Shown piece after piece: positions 54,152 to 64,000 of a DNA stretch of 64,000 nucleotides. The translations under genes were made by a program, and so were the position numbers. The notes beneath the pieces were generated by a model that was given only the letters and a program-made list of their open reading frames with translations, was not told where the DNA came from and did no database searches. Where the stretch lies: positions 9,931,739 to 9,995,738 of the forward strand of contig NC_050735.1 in NCBI RefSeq assembly GCF_014529535.1, written 5' to 3'. This stretch comes from Bradysia coprophila (Eukaryota > Arthropoda > Insecta > Diptera > Sciaridae). Positions within the stretch are counted from its first letter, which is position 1; each line of letters starts with the position of its first letter.

Positions 54152-54621
54152 TTTTTTTTGATACCAACATTGAAAATTGATACGTATCGCAAACATCGCA
54201 ACAAAATGTTAAAATAAAAAGGCATTTAGCCAGAAAATGCGGGGGTCCAGGGGGCGGCAGCCCCCGTGGTATATGAAAAATGTAATAATTTAGCCATCCC
54301 AACAATAACACACACAAAAATTAAGATATAACTAACAAATCATTCAGTAACAAAAAGTATCAACTTTGTATGCTAATTTCAATAAGAACACTGGCGCACA
54401 GTGTTTTACAATTTTGATCAAAGTATTCTGCATAATATGAGCGGATTTTGTTGACAACTCGACTCATTTCTCTCATTTTCTGTGACGTCAGTCACTTTCG
54501 CTGTTCGTTCAGCTGCGTTCGCTCTTCGTTAAGTACTTTCTCCCCGTGGGATGCATTTTTTTACTTTCGCCCCTCATATGCGGGGCGAAAGTATCATTTT
54601 TCAATGTTGGTATCAAAAAAA
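54152..54621. mobile_element. 470-base MITE between astacin and OBP genes
   Basis: TTTTTTTTGATACCAACATT followed by GAAAA is inverted at the right end (TTTTCAATGTTGGTATCAAA). The interior has a G-rich block, GGGGGTCCAGGGGGCGGCAG, that pairs with the following CCCCC. A copy of the GGGGCGAAAGTA motif shared with 54038-54135 is near the right end. It fills most of the gap between the two genes. Confidence 0.6.
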
Positions 54622-54790
54622 TAATTTATAATAATTTCCAAGTAATTTTATAGTTCCAGTCAGTAGTAACTCACTTTAAATTAAAATTTATTTTTACTTT
54701 CAAATTTGCCCCGATTCAACATAATTGTTATGGGGCTGGGGCAGGTCTTCAACATGATCAAAGAGTGTGTATATTTTAAGTGCAATGTCC

Positions 54791-56528
54791 TTAAGCTTCT
54801 GATTTTCTATTGTCCACCAAAGTGACCATCATAATGCAACGCGCTAGAAAATACGCGTATTCGCATTGGTCTAAGTTATCTAAAAATATATTTTATTTTA
54901 TTTTAGTTTTCCATGATTTTTCTCAAAAACAAATTATCAACATACCGATTTCACTAAGCTCCTTAAAGCAGCTCGTTATTACATCGTCATTAGTACCAAA
55001 ATGTACTTTTGCCTGTTCCATTTTAATCGTATTATCTGCTGTAATAGCCCCAACATTTTCCATGTAGCACTTCATAAAGCACTGTAAATTGAATTAGAAA
55101 GTTATGCAACACGTTTCTCGTGTTGCAATTTGCAATAAAAATGAGATGTCGAAAAGACTGTTATATACAACGTCACAATGAATTACATGGGATGACTATT
55201 AGTCATTGACTAGCTCTCTATTTTATACCCGTTTCCTTTTTGTCTTGGGAAACGATCTTATAGTACTAGTGCAAGAATAGTTGTGTGAGATTTTATGTCA
55301 AGCTCGCCTGCGGTTCGTATTGGTAAACTCACACTTAGTGCGTAAAACAACAGTATTTCGATACAAGTAATTTCTAAAAAGTCACTGTAGCGCACTAGAG
55401 GTCGAACTAATGGTAAAATATCGACGTCGTTTAGGAAAGTTGTTCCTGACTTATGCTAAAAGGCTTTTTTAAGCGAATTTGATAGCTGCTAGGACTTTCG
55501 CGCCGCGTCATTTCGATTTATCGCAACTTTTCGACATATCTGCACTTATCAGACACCAAAAGTTCGGTTTGTTTTCTAAAATTTAACTTGATTTTTTCAG
55601 ACGAATTTATGGGTGTGTTTAAGGATGAAACAACTACAACAATGTAGAAAATGTCTCTACAGCTCTATCGACATTTCGGTGGCATCTCTGTGGCTAGATT
55701 GTGTAAGAAGTTTATTTACAAAAAGGTATGTTCATCCTAAATTGGAAAGAATTGGGAAATTTTGGAGGGCTTGGTCGCTGAATTGCGAAAAAAAAAGTTT
55801 ATTAACAGAAATTTGTGTTCACGATCACACGGAATTTGGATGACAAAATCTTGGAGATGATAGGTACAGTAACATTTTGTAATTTAATTGAGAATAAATT
55901 CAATTATTTTTACAACTGATTGATTGCCGAATTTCGCAATGATTTTATTAAAAACAATGAACCACTCACCATAGGTATTTTTTCGGTTTCATCCGGGTAG
56001 CTTCCGGTTACATTCATTTCGTCCATATAACCTTATAAAACGAAAAAATATTTTTCGAAATGTAGTTAGGTCACTCCTCAACGAGCGAAGAAAAGTTGGA
56101 AATTGCATTTTATGAGCGTTGTTTGAAAATGCAATTTTCAAGTTTTTCCCGAGGTAAACACAATATTTTTCACAACAAAGGCTCCCGAAGTTTCAACTGA
56201 GGTTAGAAAATGACTATTTTCTCGCCTGTGTTGTGAAAAAGCATTTTCCTTAAGTCCCAACATCACGTAAAAACAAAATTCTTCACTTACTTATTGGTAT
56301 TTGGTAACTCGCATTGCACATAGCCATCACCTCGATCAACGTTTTTTCGCCTAGCTGTACTGCATCTGCCTTTCCAGTGTTATTCGAAACGGTAAGATGT
56401 GGCATTGCAGGCGTATTATTATTGGAAGCGCTTGGCATCGAATTGTTCGAGTCCATGCTATAAACGCTGTGATGTAAATGCAAAATTATCGAAAATAAAA
56501 TTAGTTTGTATCTGCCGAATCTGCACAT
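54791..56528 (-). CDS. Odorant-binding protein (PBP/GOBP family)
   Basis: Four exons (56528-56291, 56031-55970, 55081-54946, 54879-54791) give 174 residues. A signal peptide (about 1-24) precedes a low-complexity Asn/Ser-rich stretch (about 25-55). The mature domain has the classical six cysteines at 71, 101, 105, 138, 151 and 160. Spacing is C-x29-C-x3-C-x32-C-x12-C-x8-C, with CFMKCYME and DQCEYAYFLARC. Such proteins carry odorants, pheromones or other small hydrophobic ligands in sensillar lymph, and some are carriers in other secretions. The Asn/Ser-rich extension before the first cysteine is longer than usual. The ATG at 56528 gives the best signal peptide. Intron 2 is nearly 900 bases and contains no gene. 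Confidence 0.92.
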
Positions 56529-56614
56529 CGTTCGTGATGATTTTAGTTTTTTATTTATTAAATTCAACTCTTGAGTCTATAGCGAAATGGTTGCATTGAA
56601 ATGATTGTCTCTGA

Positions 56615-56621
56615 TTTTATA
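56615..56621 (-). promoter_or_regulatory. TATA box of the OBP gene
   Basis: TATAAAA on the minus strand is 87 bases upstream of the ATG at 56528, giving an expected start near 56590. Confidence 0.5.
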
Positions 56622-57761
56622 CTGGAAAATCCGTGTTTCATTCATAAAAATTGTAATTAGAGGAAGTACTTCCATCTTTTGTCATTGTCAAGTTTAAAGA
56701 ACAACAAAGCAGCGCGTTATTTTCGTCAATTAGAGAGTTTATTAAGCACAATCAGACATTGATGTGACTCCAATCACCGCATTTAATAATGAATGCATGT
56801 AACATCATTGTATGTCTAGTTCAGTCACCAGACAAAATAGCATTGTTTGTTAAGCCGCATATTGCATCTAGTAGATGAATGTTAAATGGTCTAACTATAA
56901 AATGTCTAGCTATGTGCTAGCCTTATTTATAGCAACGGCCAGTCGTCTGTTATCGCCAACAACGAGCAATGACTTGGGCTATTTATTGAAATGTATGGTA
57001 ACAAAATTGAAGCGATAGATTTTGCTGATCAGCTGATCCAAGGCGAATCCGAGGTCAATAAACACACGAAAATGTGACTTTTTACTTTTATCTCGCGTTT
57101 TGTAATGGTTTCAACATGTTGAGGCTATCGAAAGTATTGACTGCAGTTGACAATCTTACCACTGCTACAATTTGTTCCATATCAAAACGTAGCTTGTTAC
57201 CTTGTTACGAAGAAACTGGTAGTACCTTTACAACGGACTTAAAATTTGTACGTTTTGACTGGTGTTGAAATGTAGAATAAAGCATCGGTAGACGCACTGA
57301 AACATTTAAGACCAAATTAATATGCGTTTGCTCGCAAATCGTGTTCGAGATAAATTAACGCAAACATGTGATTTCAAGACAATCCAATTATTTAAGAAAG
57401 ATTCTTAGCAATATCATCGTTCAATTCCCAATTTAGTGATATTTTCATTCCTTAAAACCTTTTTTTTTTATTTTAGCAGAGATCAAAAATCTTATCCTGA
57501 GAGGATTACTTTTAAAAATAACTCGCTCTGACCTAAAATATTTTAATCCAATATTTTCATCTGTGTAACCTCTTATTTTTCCCGGACTGCTCGCGTACAA
57601 ACGATCCCTATTCCACAAGCTATTTAAAGCTGACTGAATAGCTTAACTATTTGAATAGAGAACAGTTCACAGAAAATGCAATATTCTACGAATTTTGTGA
57701 TTACAAGAGGACGAATGGCAAGTTTGCTAAAAGCTAAAGAAAAGAGAACTACAGTCAGAAA

Positions 57762-57963
57762 CAGTGAAATTTCATCATGAATTTGCTTCAGCTGTGCTTT
57801 AGCTGATCCACACATACAAACATAACTTTTTGTACTTATATATACGGTTGAAGCTGCCACAAGCACGTAGTATTTGTGAAAATACGTATAAGTGTTGGTT
57901 GTTTGTGTGGATCAGCTGAAAAACAGCTGAAGGCTGAAGTTAATTCATGCTGAATTTTCACTG
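57762..57963. mobile_element. MITE of the TTCAGCTG family, copy 3 (most complete)
   Basis: It starts CAGTGAAATTTCATCATGAA and ends with the inverse TTCATGCTGAATTTTCACTG. Inner arms are GCTTCAGCTGTGCTTTAGCT then GATCCACACA, and the inverse around 57903-57930. CAGTG ends are of the hAT type, but no 8-base duplication is visible here. Copies 1 and 2 are at 36641-36788 and 36878-37099. Confidence 0.7.
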
Positions 57964-60584
57964 CATGTAACTGTACCTTTTTTGGGACACCACTTCCAGT
58001 TATCTGAAAAATGCCATTATAGTCTCTCAAACTATCAAATACCATTTTCGACAAACAGAAAATTTGTCGTTTAAATGTGGAGATGGTTGTAAAAACTCGG
58101 AATGCTTAGAAGAGATTTTAATAAAAACAAATGCGAAATTCATTCACATATTTCACATTTTCTACGGTAAAACAATGCCAAGATAGTCTAATATTATGTG
58201 ATTATAATTAGAGTTTAATGATTATTTCAAACAACTAAACGGTAACGTTCATCTGAGTTCAGCTCAGTAACATAATTATCAAACGTTCCACTCTTACCTC
58301 CATTCTTGTTGTCATAATTAATAGCTCATCTACAAAACACAAACATGAAACCAATCTATGTGATACAATATACCACTTTAACCGAAATGAAAGTACATAT
58401 TACGCAAGCTGCGATGATAACATAAACAATTATTTATCTCTAATATTATTTATATAAAATAATATACACAAAGGTTAGCTACAAAAGGCTAAACACCAAA
58501 CACTTCCACCCCAAACCAAATCATAAAATGTTCTTACATAACAGACACATGTATATAAAAGGTACATCACCCAATCCAAAATATTCTCCAATCAAAAATA
58601 CCACCCCATACTCATATCGTTTCGTTTCACCCCCATCACCCAATTCATATCGTCTGTGTGTGCGCTTTTGGAATGCTTTTTATGTTGTTTAATGAATACA
58701 AAAATTGGGGTAACGATTCGGCGCAAGTTGAGGGGTATAGTTGTTTATGTAATCGCATACAGAAAGCCATCCAGTTACGTTTAGATATTTAATAGATTTA
58801 ACGTGTAGTATAACACAACACACAAAGTGATTGATGTTATAAAATGAATTAATTTTGAATAAAATGCAATAAAAAAGGAAATAATCGCAGGAAAATATGT
58901 TAACTTTTGAATGCAGGGGTTGGGTTGGAGGTTGTTTTTTTTTTCCGGATAGATATGGTTTCGGCTCGAGAGATTTTTATAATATGGGATAAAGAAGAAA
59001 TTTTTGTTGTTTGGGATAAAGGCAAATACTTTCATCTTTTTTTTTCTCTCGTCGGTAGGGAATTTATTGTATGTAATTGCCTATTCAAATTTTATTTATT
59101 AGCTTTTACGAGATTTAATAAAGGTATGTTGTTGTTAACAATAACGTAATTTTGTGCAAAATTTCATTTTCCTTTTTAATGTACAACCCCACATGCGAAT
59201 ACGGTTCCCTTTTTTCAGCATAATGTTTATGTTTTGTGGAAAGTTTTTTTTTTTTAAGAAAACACAACTTTCATTAACTTTTGTTAATTATTTTGTTATT
59301 TTTGGAGATAAAAACACGTAAAATTGAAAGAGTAATAAAAATGGATAAATTCTTTAGGAAAAACTTACTTCGTAAAAGTTTAGTCTTCAAAAACTTTAGG
59401 TTAGGTTTTTACTTTATTATGGGTTTCATTTGTCCCACTTCAATTTCCTTGCATCTTTGAAACGGATATCTTAAGAGTGAAAAGTAGTACCCCGAAAGGT
59501 ATAGTATATCCTAGTCTACGTTGATTTGGACATTGAAATAATCCGTTATTGGTATCTTATGAGTGTTAAGGGTTGGTTAGCCTACCCGCACTAGGTTTGC
59601 TTCCCAAACTTACATTTTTCTCTTGAATCTTTTTTAAGATAATTTGTTTCGGGAGGAGAATTTTTACGAATGTCTGTAAAATTTAATTACCCACTTTGCC
59701 CAAACGTCAGTTGAATGTAGTTCATAGTTCGGCGCTAACTTCGAAAACAATGTGGAACTGGAACATCAAAAATATCAACAAGCCAAAAATGGTTCTCACT
59801 CCTCAACTAAAGGTAGTAGAGACTCTGACTCCCCAAGTAAAAATTTGGGAAAAAAACTTATGCAATAAGGGATTTATTAGGAAAATATGTAGAAACAGTC
59901 CTTGGGGAAAGTAAACCTCATTTTTGCAAATCCAATTTGTCCAATAATGAAATGAGTCAATGAAATAACGTATGTCAAAAGCGTTTTTTTAGCGAATGAG
60001 AGGTTCTGAGCACGAGCCGGAAACAAAATTATCTATTACGGGAGACACCAAGGAAAGAAATTGATAATGATTATAGCCAGAAATCATTTAGATGAATTTA
60101 AACGAAGAAGACAGTCACTAAACGATTTATAAAGTTGAATTCACAGTCGTCGGTTTTCCAGCCGTTTACTTGACATTTAAAAACAATGTAAATGTCAACA
60201 CAACTATAGAAACGTCACGTAAATGGAGAACTAAACGGAGACAAATCGGATGAATGTGAGACCACCTTAAGTATTGGCATTTAAAGTAAGGAGATAAAAA
60301 GATGTAGATTTGTCGGTGTCATTAGAAGAATACTGTAAAGTCAATCTAAACATTTTGTTTCGCTTCGGCAAATGATTTTTAAAATAAAATCCAAGTTCCT
60401 TTTTTCTACATACGAATTCGCCATTTCCCGCGTCTCCCATTAGAGAAATGTCATAGTGAATAAGAAACTGGCTAAATGATCCTTGAACAATCACACTTAC
60501 CTATCTTCTCAATGCTAGTTGTGCTGCAATAAATATTAGTAATAAGAAAAGAAAGTCCCGTATTGAAAGTCCATTGGATTGTAT

Positions 60585-60746
60585 CAACGCACTTCAAGCA
60601 AAAGTGCTATTAATGACAGCTGCCAAATAGAGTACTGTTTTGTATAAAATTTTATCCCCACTCTTTTTACAGTGTAAAATTTTGTATGAAGCACTGTCAA
60701 GTTTCAGTACCCTATTTAGAGTACCACTTTTGCTTGAAGTGCGTTG
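60585..60746. mobile_element. 162-base MITE, CAACGCACT family, second copy
   Basis: CAACGCACTTCAAGCAAAAG and the inverse CTTTTGCTTGAAGTGCGTTG form the ends. The interior is the reverse complement of the copy at 4027-4187. The flanks ATTGTAT and ATTGGAT differ at one position and may be an aged 7-base duplication. Confidence 0.75.
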
Positions 60747-61934
60747 ATTGGATACTTTGTGAGTTGAATATTATAAATGTCAGAATGTTTCTGCTTAGTT
60801 GATTTTGAATCTCTGATTTTTTAAAAGACACAAATCCTATTACAAAACAGTTACCAACCAATATCGATGTCCCTATTTAATCTACGACATATTGACTGAA
60901 ATTACGCAAATTACGCATTCAAAAACCAATTATATGTCGCGTTTCCAGCAAACAAATAAGATGGAGAAGAAGAAAAAAATTCAACTATTACTCGTTCATA
61001 AAGCGTATCCAGTCAGTCGTACCATTTTCAATATCTAAAGGGGCATTAATTGAAATACCATTTGACATTCCTTAAATGAGGTATGTATCTATCTCACTAC
61101 TTAGAATACGGTGTAGTCACAAAGCATTTCATTCTTTTGTTACTTACACATTTCCTTCCCAATCTACATATATACAGTGGTGCTGGAAATGGGCATCCAA
61201 AAATATTATGCGACAATATTGTTCAAGATTTTACAAACAACAAATTCATTGATGCTTACACAGAAGCAATAATTATTCGCCCTCTTTTCGGTTTCGGTCC
61301 TTTTTTCCTATCATTTTGCACACCGTATATGTACATTGAACATAATACACACCAGGCCGAAAGCTGTGTATATTGTACATTATAACAGGATATTGGATGA
61401 GGTTTTGGTGTTCACAATGCACGTATATACAGACACACAATATTATGAGACCTTTTATCGTGTCCCCTCTTTCAGCTTATTTGTCATTTAGCCAATATTA
61501 AACCATTATTATTGGAGTATCATTAGGGTTGTAATTTATGTCCATGAATTTGTAATAAATATTTTGGATTTTTATTTAAAGACCGTGTATTATTAGCTTA
61601 TAAGTTGAAAAGCATATTATCATCCGGGAAGATTGGTTACAAAAGAGATGTATACCAGAGAGGGGTCGGTTGTGTCTTTGATGGCATTTAATTGAAAAAA
61701 ATGTTTTGTTTGATTTTTCATATGTTTTTTTGTTGCATCAACACTCTACAACGAAAATCGGTAGCACGTGCGCAATGAATGGCACTATGAAATTGTGGAA
61801 ACACTTGCTATGTCAAATAAACATAATTACATGAAATGCGATGGGGTGGAGGGTGAAATTGAAAGGACATTGTCACGGTTAATTAATGAATGCGAAAAGT
61901 TAAATATAATCGAACAATTTGATGTCGGGGCTCT

Positions 61935-64000
61935 TCATTTCTTGTGATGGGCATATTCTTTCACCAGCATGATTTCAATATCGTTGTACGCTGGCATTTT
62001 GGGCATTTTATTCTTTTTGTCTTCGCCAACGAAATTTTGATAAAGTCTTACGGTCGCAAAGTATATCACTTCCATGACACTGATGGTTGAAAGACCGATG
62101 CATAGGCTGAGTAAACCACCAAAATAGCCTGTGAGGATTTAGGAATTTTAAGTCATAGTTTGGTAGAGGCAACGAACTGCAAATGAAGCACCAGAGCGGT
62201 TTTATTAACGGTAATTTTGTGAGTCCTTATTTTGTGTGGCATTTTACCAACATCAAAAACTGACAACTTCCTGGAGCAGATCCCTTATCAACTCAGTGAG
62301 TTGAACTCACTCCAAGAACAGGCAAAAGAACAGAATTTAAATAAGGGGCCAACTCGACATAGTATTACAAAATTCTCATATAAATTCAGTTCCTTATCTT
62401 GGTATAATGACTCCGCTTTACGGACGTTCCGTATAAATTAAGGGGCCAAATGACAGTTAATAAAATCTGGTCTTTTGCCTGTTCTTAAACTGCTATTCCC
62501 TTATTTAAATTCTGTTCTGGTGCTTGGTTTGTAGTGCGTTGGCAGAGGACATACAGAAGGGACGTTCAATTCAGTGTTGCCAGATAAAATTGTTACTCAA
62601 AACGTTTGCATTTTAGGCAACAATTTTTTGTTAATTATGATGTTGTAGAGTACTGTTTAGTATCAGATAGAGAAACGACATTGACATTCCACTGGAAGTT
62701 GTGAAACACATTTTTTAATGTGAGTAGGGCTACAATGGAGCTCCCACCAACCAACGACGATTGTAATCCTGTACGGCAATACTGAATTGCGGCGGACCTT
62801 TTTGCATGTCTCCTTACAGTTACTGTATTTTAACCATCTGATGGTTACCATCAAGTACTCACTAATGATCTCGTGCCAAGTGTACACAACTGTTATGAAG
62901 AAAAAAAGCACAAAACTTTATCTGATCGCTTAAACAGTGGAAATCTAAAAAATATTTTACCTCCACATCTGTATAGTAGTGTCGCTACTAAGGGATAATA
63001 TACTCGCAGAATCGATACATCCCTTGAGCCATTGCTCGTAACAACACCTTTCCTATCAAGAATAAAACATTTGTTCAATGAAAGGTTGTTTTGAAGGGGG
63101 AGAAAGAGTTTGACTATATAGCCAATTCAATATACATTTTCTACTAATACCTAAACGATTAAACGATTAAGATCAAATTACTCACATTATTCCCCACGCA
63201 TCTCCAGTTATTTCTTTGGTTGCTATTTGTGAATAAGATGCTTGCACCAAGTACCGGCTCAGTGAACATAATGGATAGCAATCTGGACAATCAATAGAAT
63301 CACCTAGTTCCTTTTCTAAGCCTTTGATAAGTTTTTTCGGTCTTTGTCTGAGTATTGTTACTGCGGAAGTAACACCAGATTATACCGAGCTGTTTGTTAG
63401 AGATAACATAAATGGGCAGAACCTTTACTTACACGAATATCTTGATAAACACTTGAGATGCGTAAGATTGCACTGCGTTGCATTTCTTACTTCATCGAAA
63501 TCCGGGAAATTAGTTGGTAACGTGTACGGAACACAGCTGCACAAATGTAAGTAATTGTAAATCTTACATCGGAGTATGCAGTCTGCGTAACTGTAACGGC
63601 CACCAAACTTAGAGTTTTGTTCAAAATGAAACAGACATCCACGCTGAAATAAATCAAACACGAACGGTTGAAAGACACTCGACACCTTAAAAATGATCAA
63701 ACAAAACCTTCTCCAGTGGATATCGTGCCACTTCATTATCGGTTTTGACTGTGGCCACATCTAGTTTCAAGAATGTCTCGGTATTCTGTGGCACAACAAA
63801 TTGATGATAATTTCCATTGGTTGAGTCTGGAAAATTGCGTGCATTGTGAATTCCGACAACGAAGCCAATCATACTACGTAACGAGTAGAAGTAATCGGAT
63901 GCGGTTGAGTTGAGTACGACAATCAATCCGTTTTCCGTTCCAGTTTGATATGAACGAAGTGGTTCTTGGGTACTGTTGTGGAAAGGAAATTTGATAACCA
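61935..64000 (-). CDS. Pickpocket-type DEG/ENaC sodium channel subunit (C-terminal part)
   Basis: Five exons are visible: from beyond the window edge to 63708, then 63643-63433, 63321-63186, 63052-62961 and 62128-61935, about 307 residues. The extracellular cysteine-rich domain is clear: RGCLFHFEQ, then YSYADCILRCKIYNYLHLCSCVPY in two overlapping cysteine clusters, then DCPDCYPLC. The last exon carries the pore and second membrane span (GYFGGLLSLCIGLSTISVME) and a short cytoplasmic tail ending AYAHHKK-like. The GG-x-S/G selectivity region is thus present. Pickpocket subunits form amiloride-sensitive trimers sensing touch, salt, water or pheromones. The N-terminus with the first membrane span lies outside the window, so the subfamily cannot be fixed. 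The intron at 62129-62960 contains an inverted repeat (AGAACAGAATTTAAATAAGG at 62328 and inverse at 62502). Confidence 0.9.

Larger units (their letters stand above)
56622..61934. other. Geneless interval between OBP and pickpocket genes
   Basis: AT-rich sequence with two MITEs listed separately (57762-57963, 60585-60746). Open frames of 60-100 codons, for example at 61083-61385 and on the minus strand at 57836-58054, show no family match and no convincing exon series. I see nothing else to support. Confidence 0.45.

Noticed and set aside
57836-58054. Minus-strand frame ending at a GTACAG donor-like site
   Set aside because: Half of it lies in the MITE at 57762-57963, and no further exons or homologue could be found.

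Overview
This window is a piece of an insect nuclear genome, almost certainly from a fly or midge (Diptera). The evidence is multi-exon genes with short GT-AG introns, an AT-rich intergenic sequence full of miniature transposons, and close matches to insect families: glucose dehydrogenase (Gld) with the conserved insect N-terminus, the cap-binding protein Cbp20, an insect odorant-binding protein and a pickpocket channel. The number and nesting of miniature inverted-repeat elements would suit a lower (nematoceran) dipteran, but that is inference. All identifications are by eye from translated exons; no database search was possible.

Layout. 1-4.7 kb holds repeats only, including a foldback-type transposon (2008-2881). 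4.7-9.8 kb is a compact housekeeping block: nicalin (minus), a CCDC134-like ER protein (plus) and Cbp20 (minus), the last two tail to tail with only 81 bases between their stop codons. 9.8-16.5 kb shows no convincing gene. 16.5-24.0 kb has two tandem GMC oxidoreductase paralogues separated by about 3 kb of nested miniature elements. 24-40 kb is mostly repeats, with a Ly6/quiver-like gene on the minus strand (27439-28223, first exon not found), a small possible lipid-anchored ORF (28971-29186) and a 502-base palindromic hAT-like element. 40.0-46.3 kb is the Gld orthologue in eight exons. It converges with an unrecognised secreted protein (46461-47587) built of seven 22-residue Gly/Asn/Ser repeats. 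47.6-52.6 kb is repeats, including a second, larger foldback element (50000-51732). 52.6-56.6 kb carries an astacin metalloprotease (plus) with a miniature element inside its first intron and a classic odorant-binding protein (minus). 57-61.9 kb shows no gene, and the right edge carries the C-terminal part of a pickpocket (DEG/ENaC) channel (minus) that runs out of the window.

How the genes relate. Eukaryotic neighbours need not cooperate, but some links are visible. Three GMC oxidoreductases lie on one strand within 30 kb. Nicalin and CCDC134 both act in the ER. Several genes (GMC2, the repeat protein, astacin, OBP) have a clear TATA box, as expected for strongly regulated tissue-specific genes.

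The most unusual observation is the pair of foldback elements at 2008-2881 and 50000-51732. They share a GC-rich 159-base tandem core, similar ends and exact target duplications of at least 9 bases. Yet their long inverted arms are made of completely different short tandem repeats with about the same 22-base spacing.
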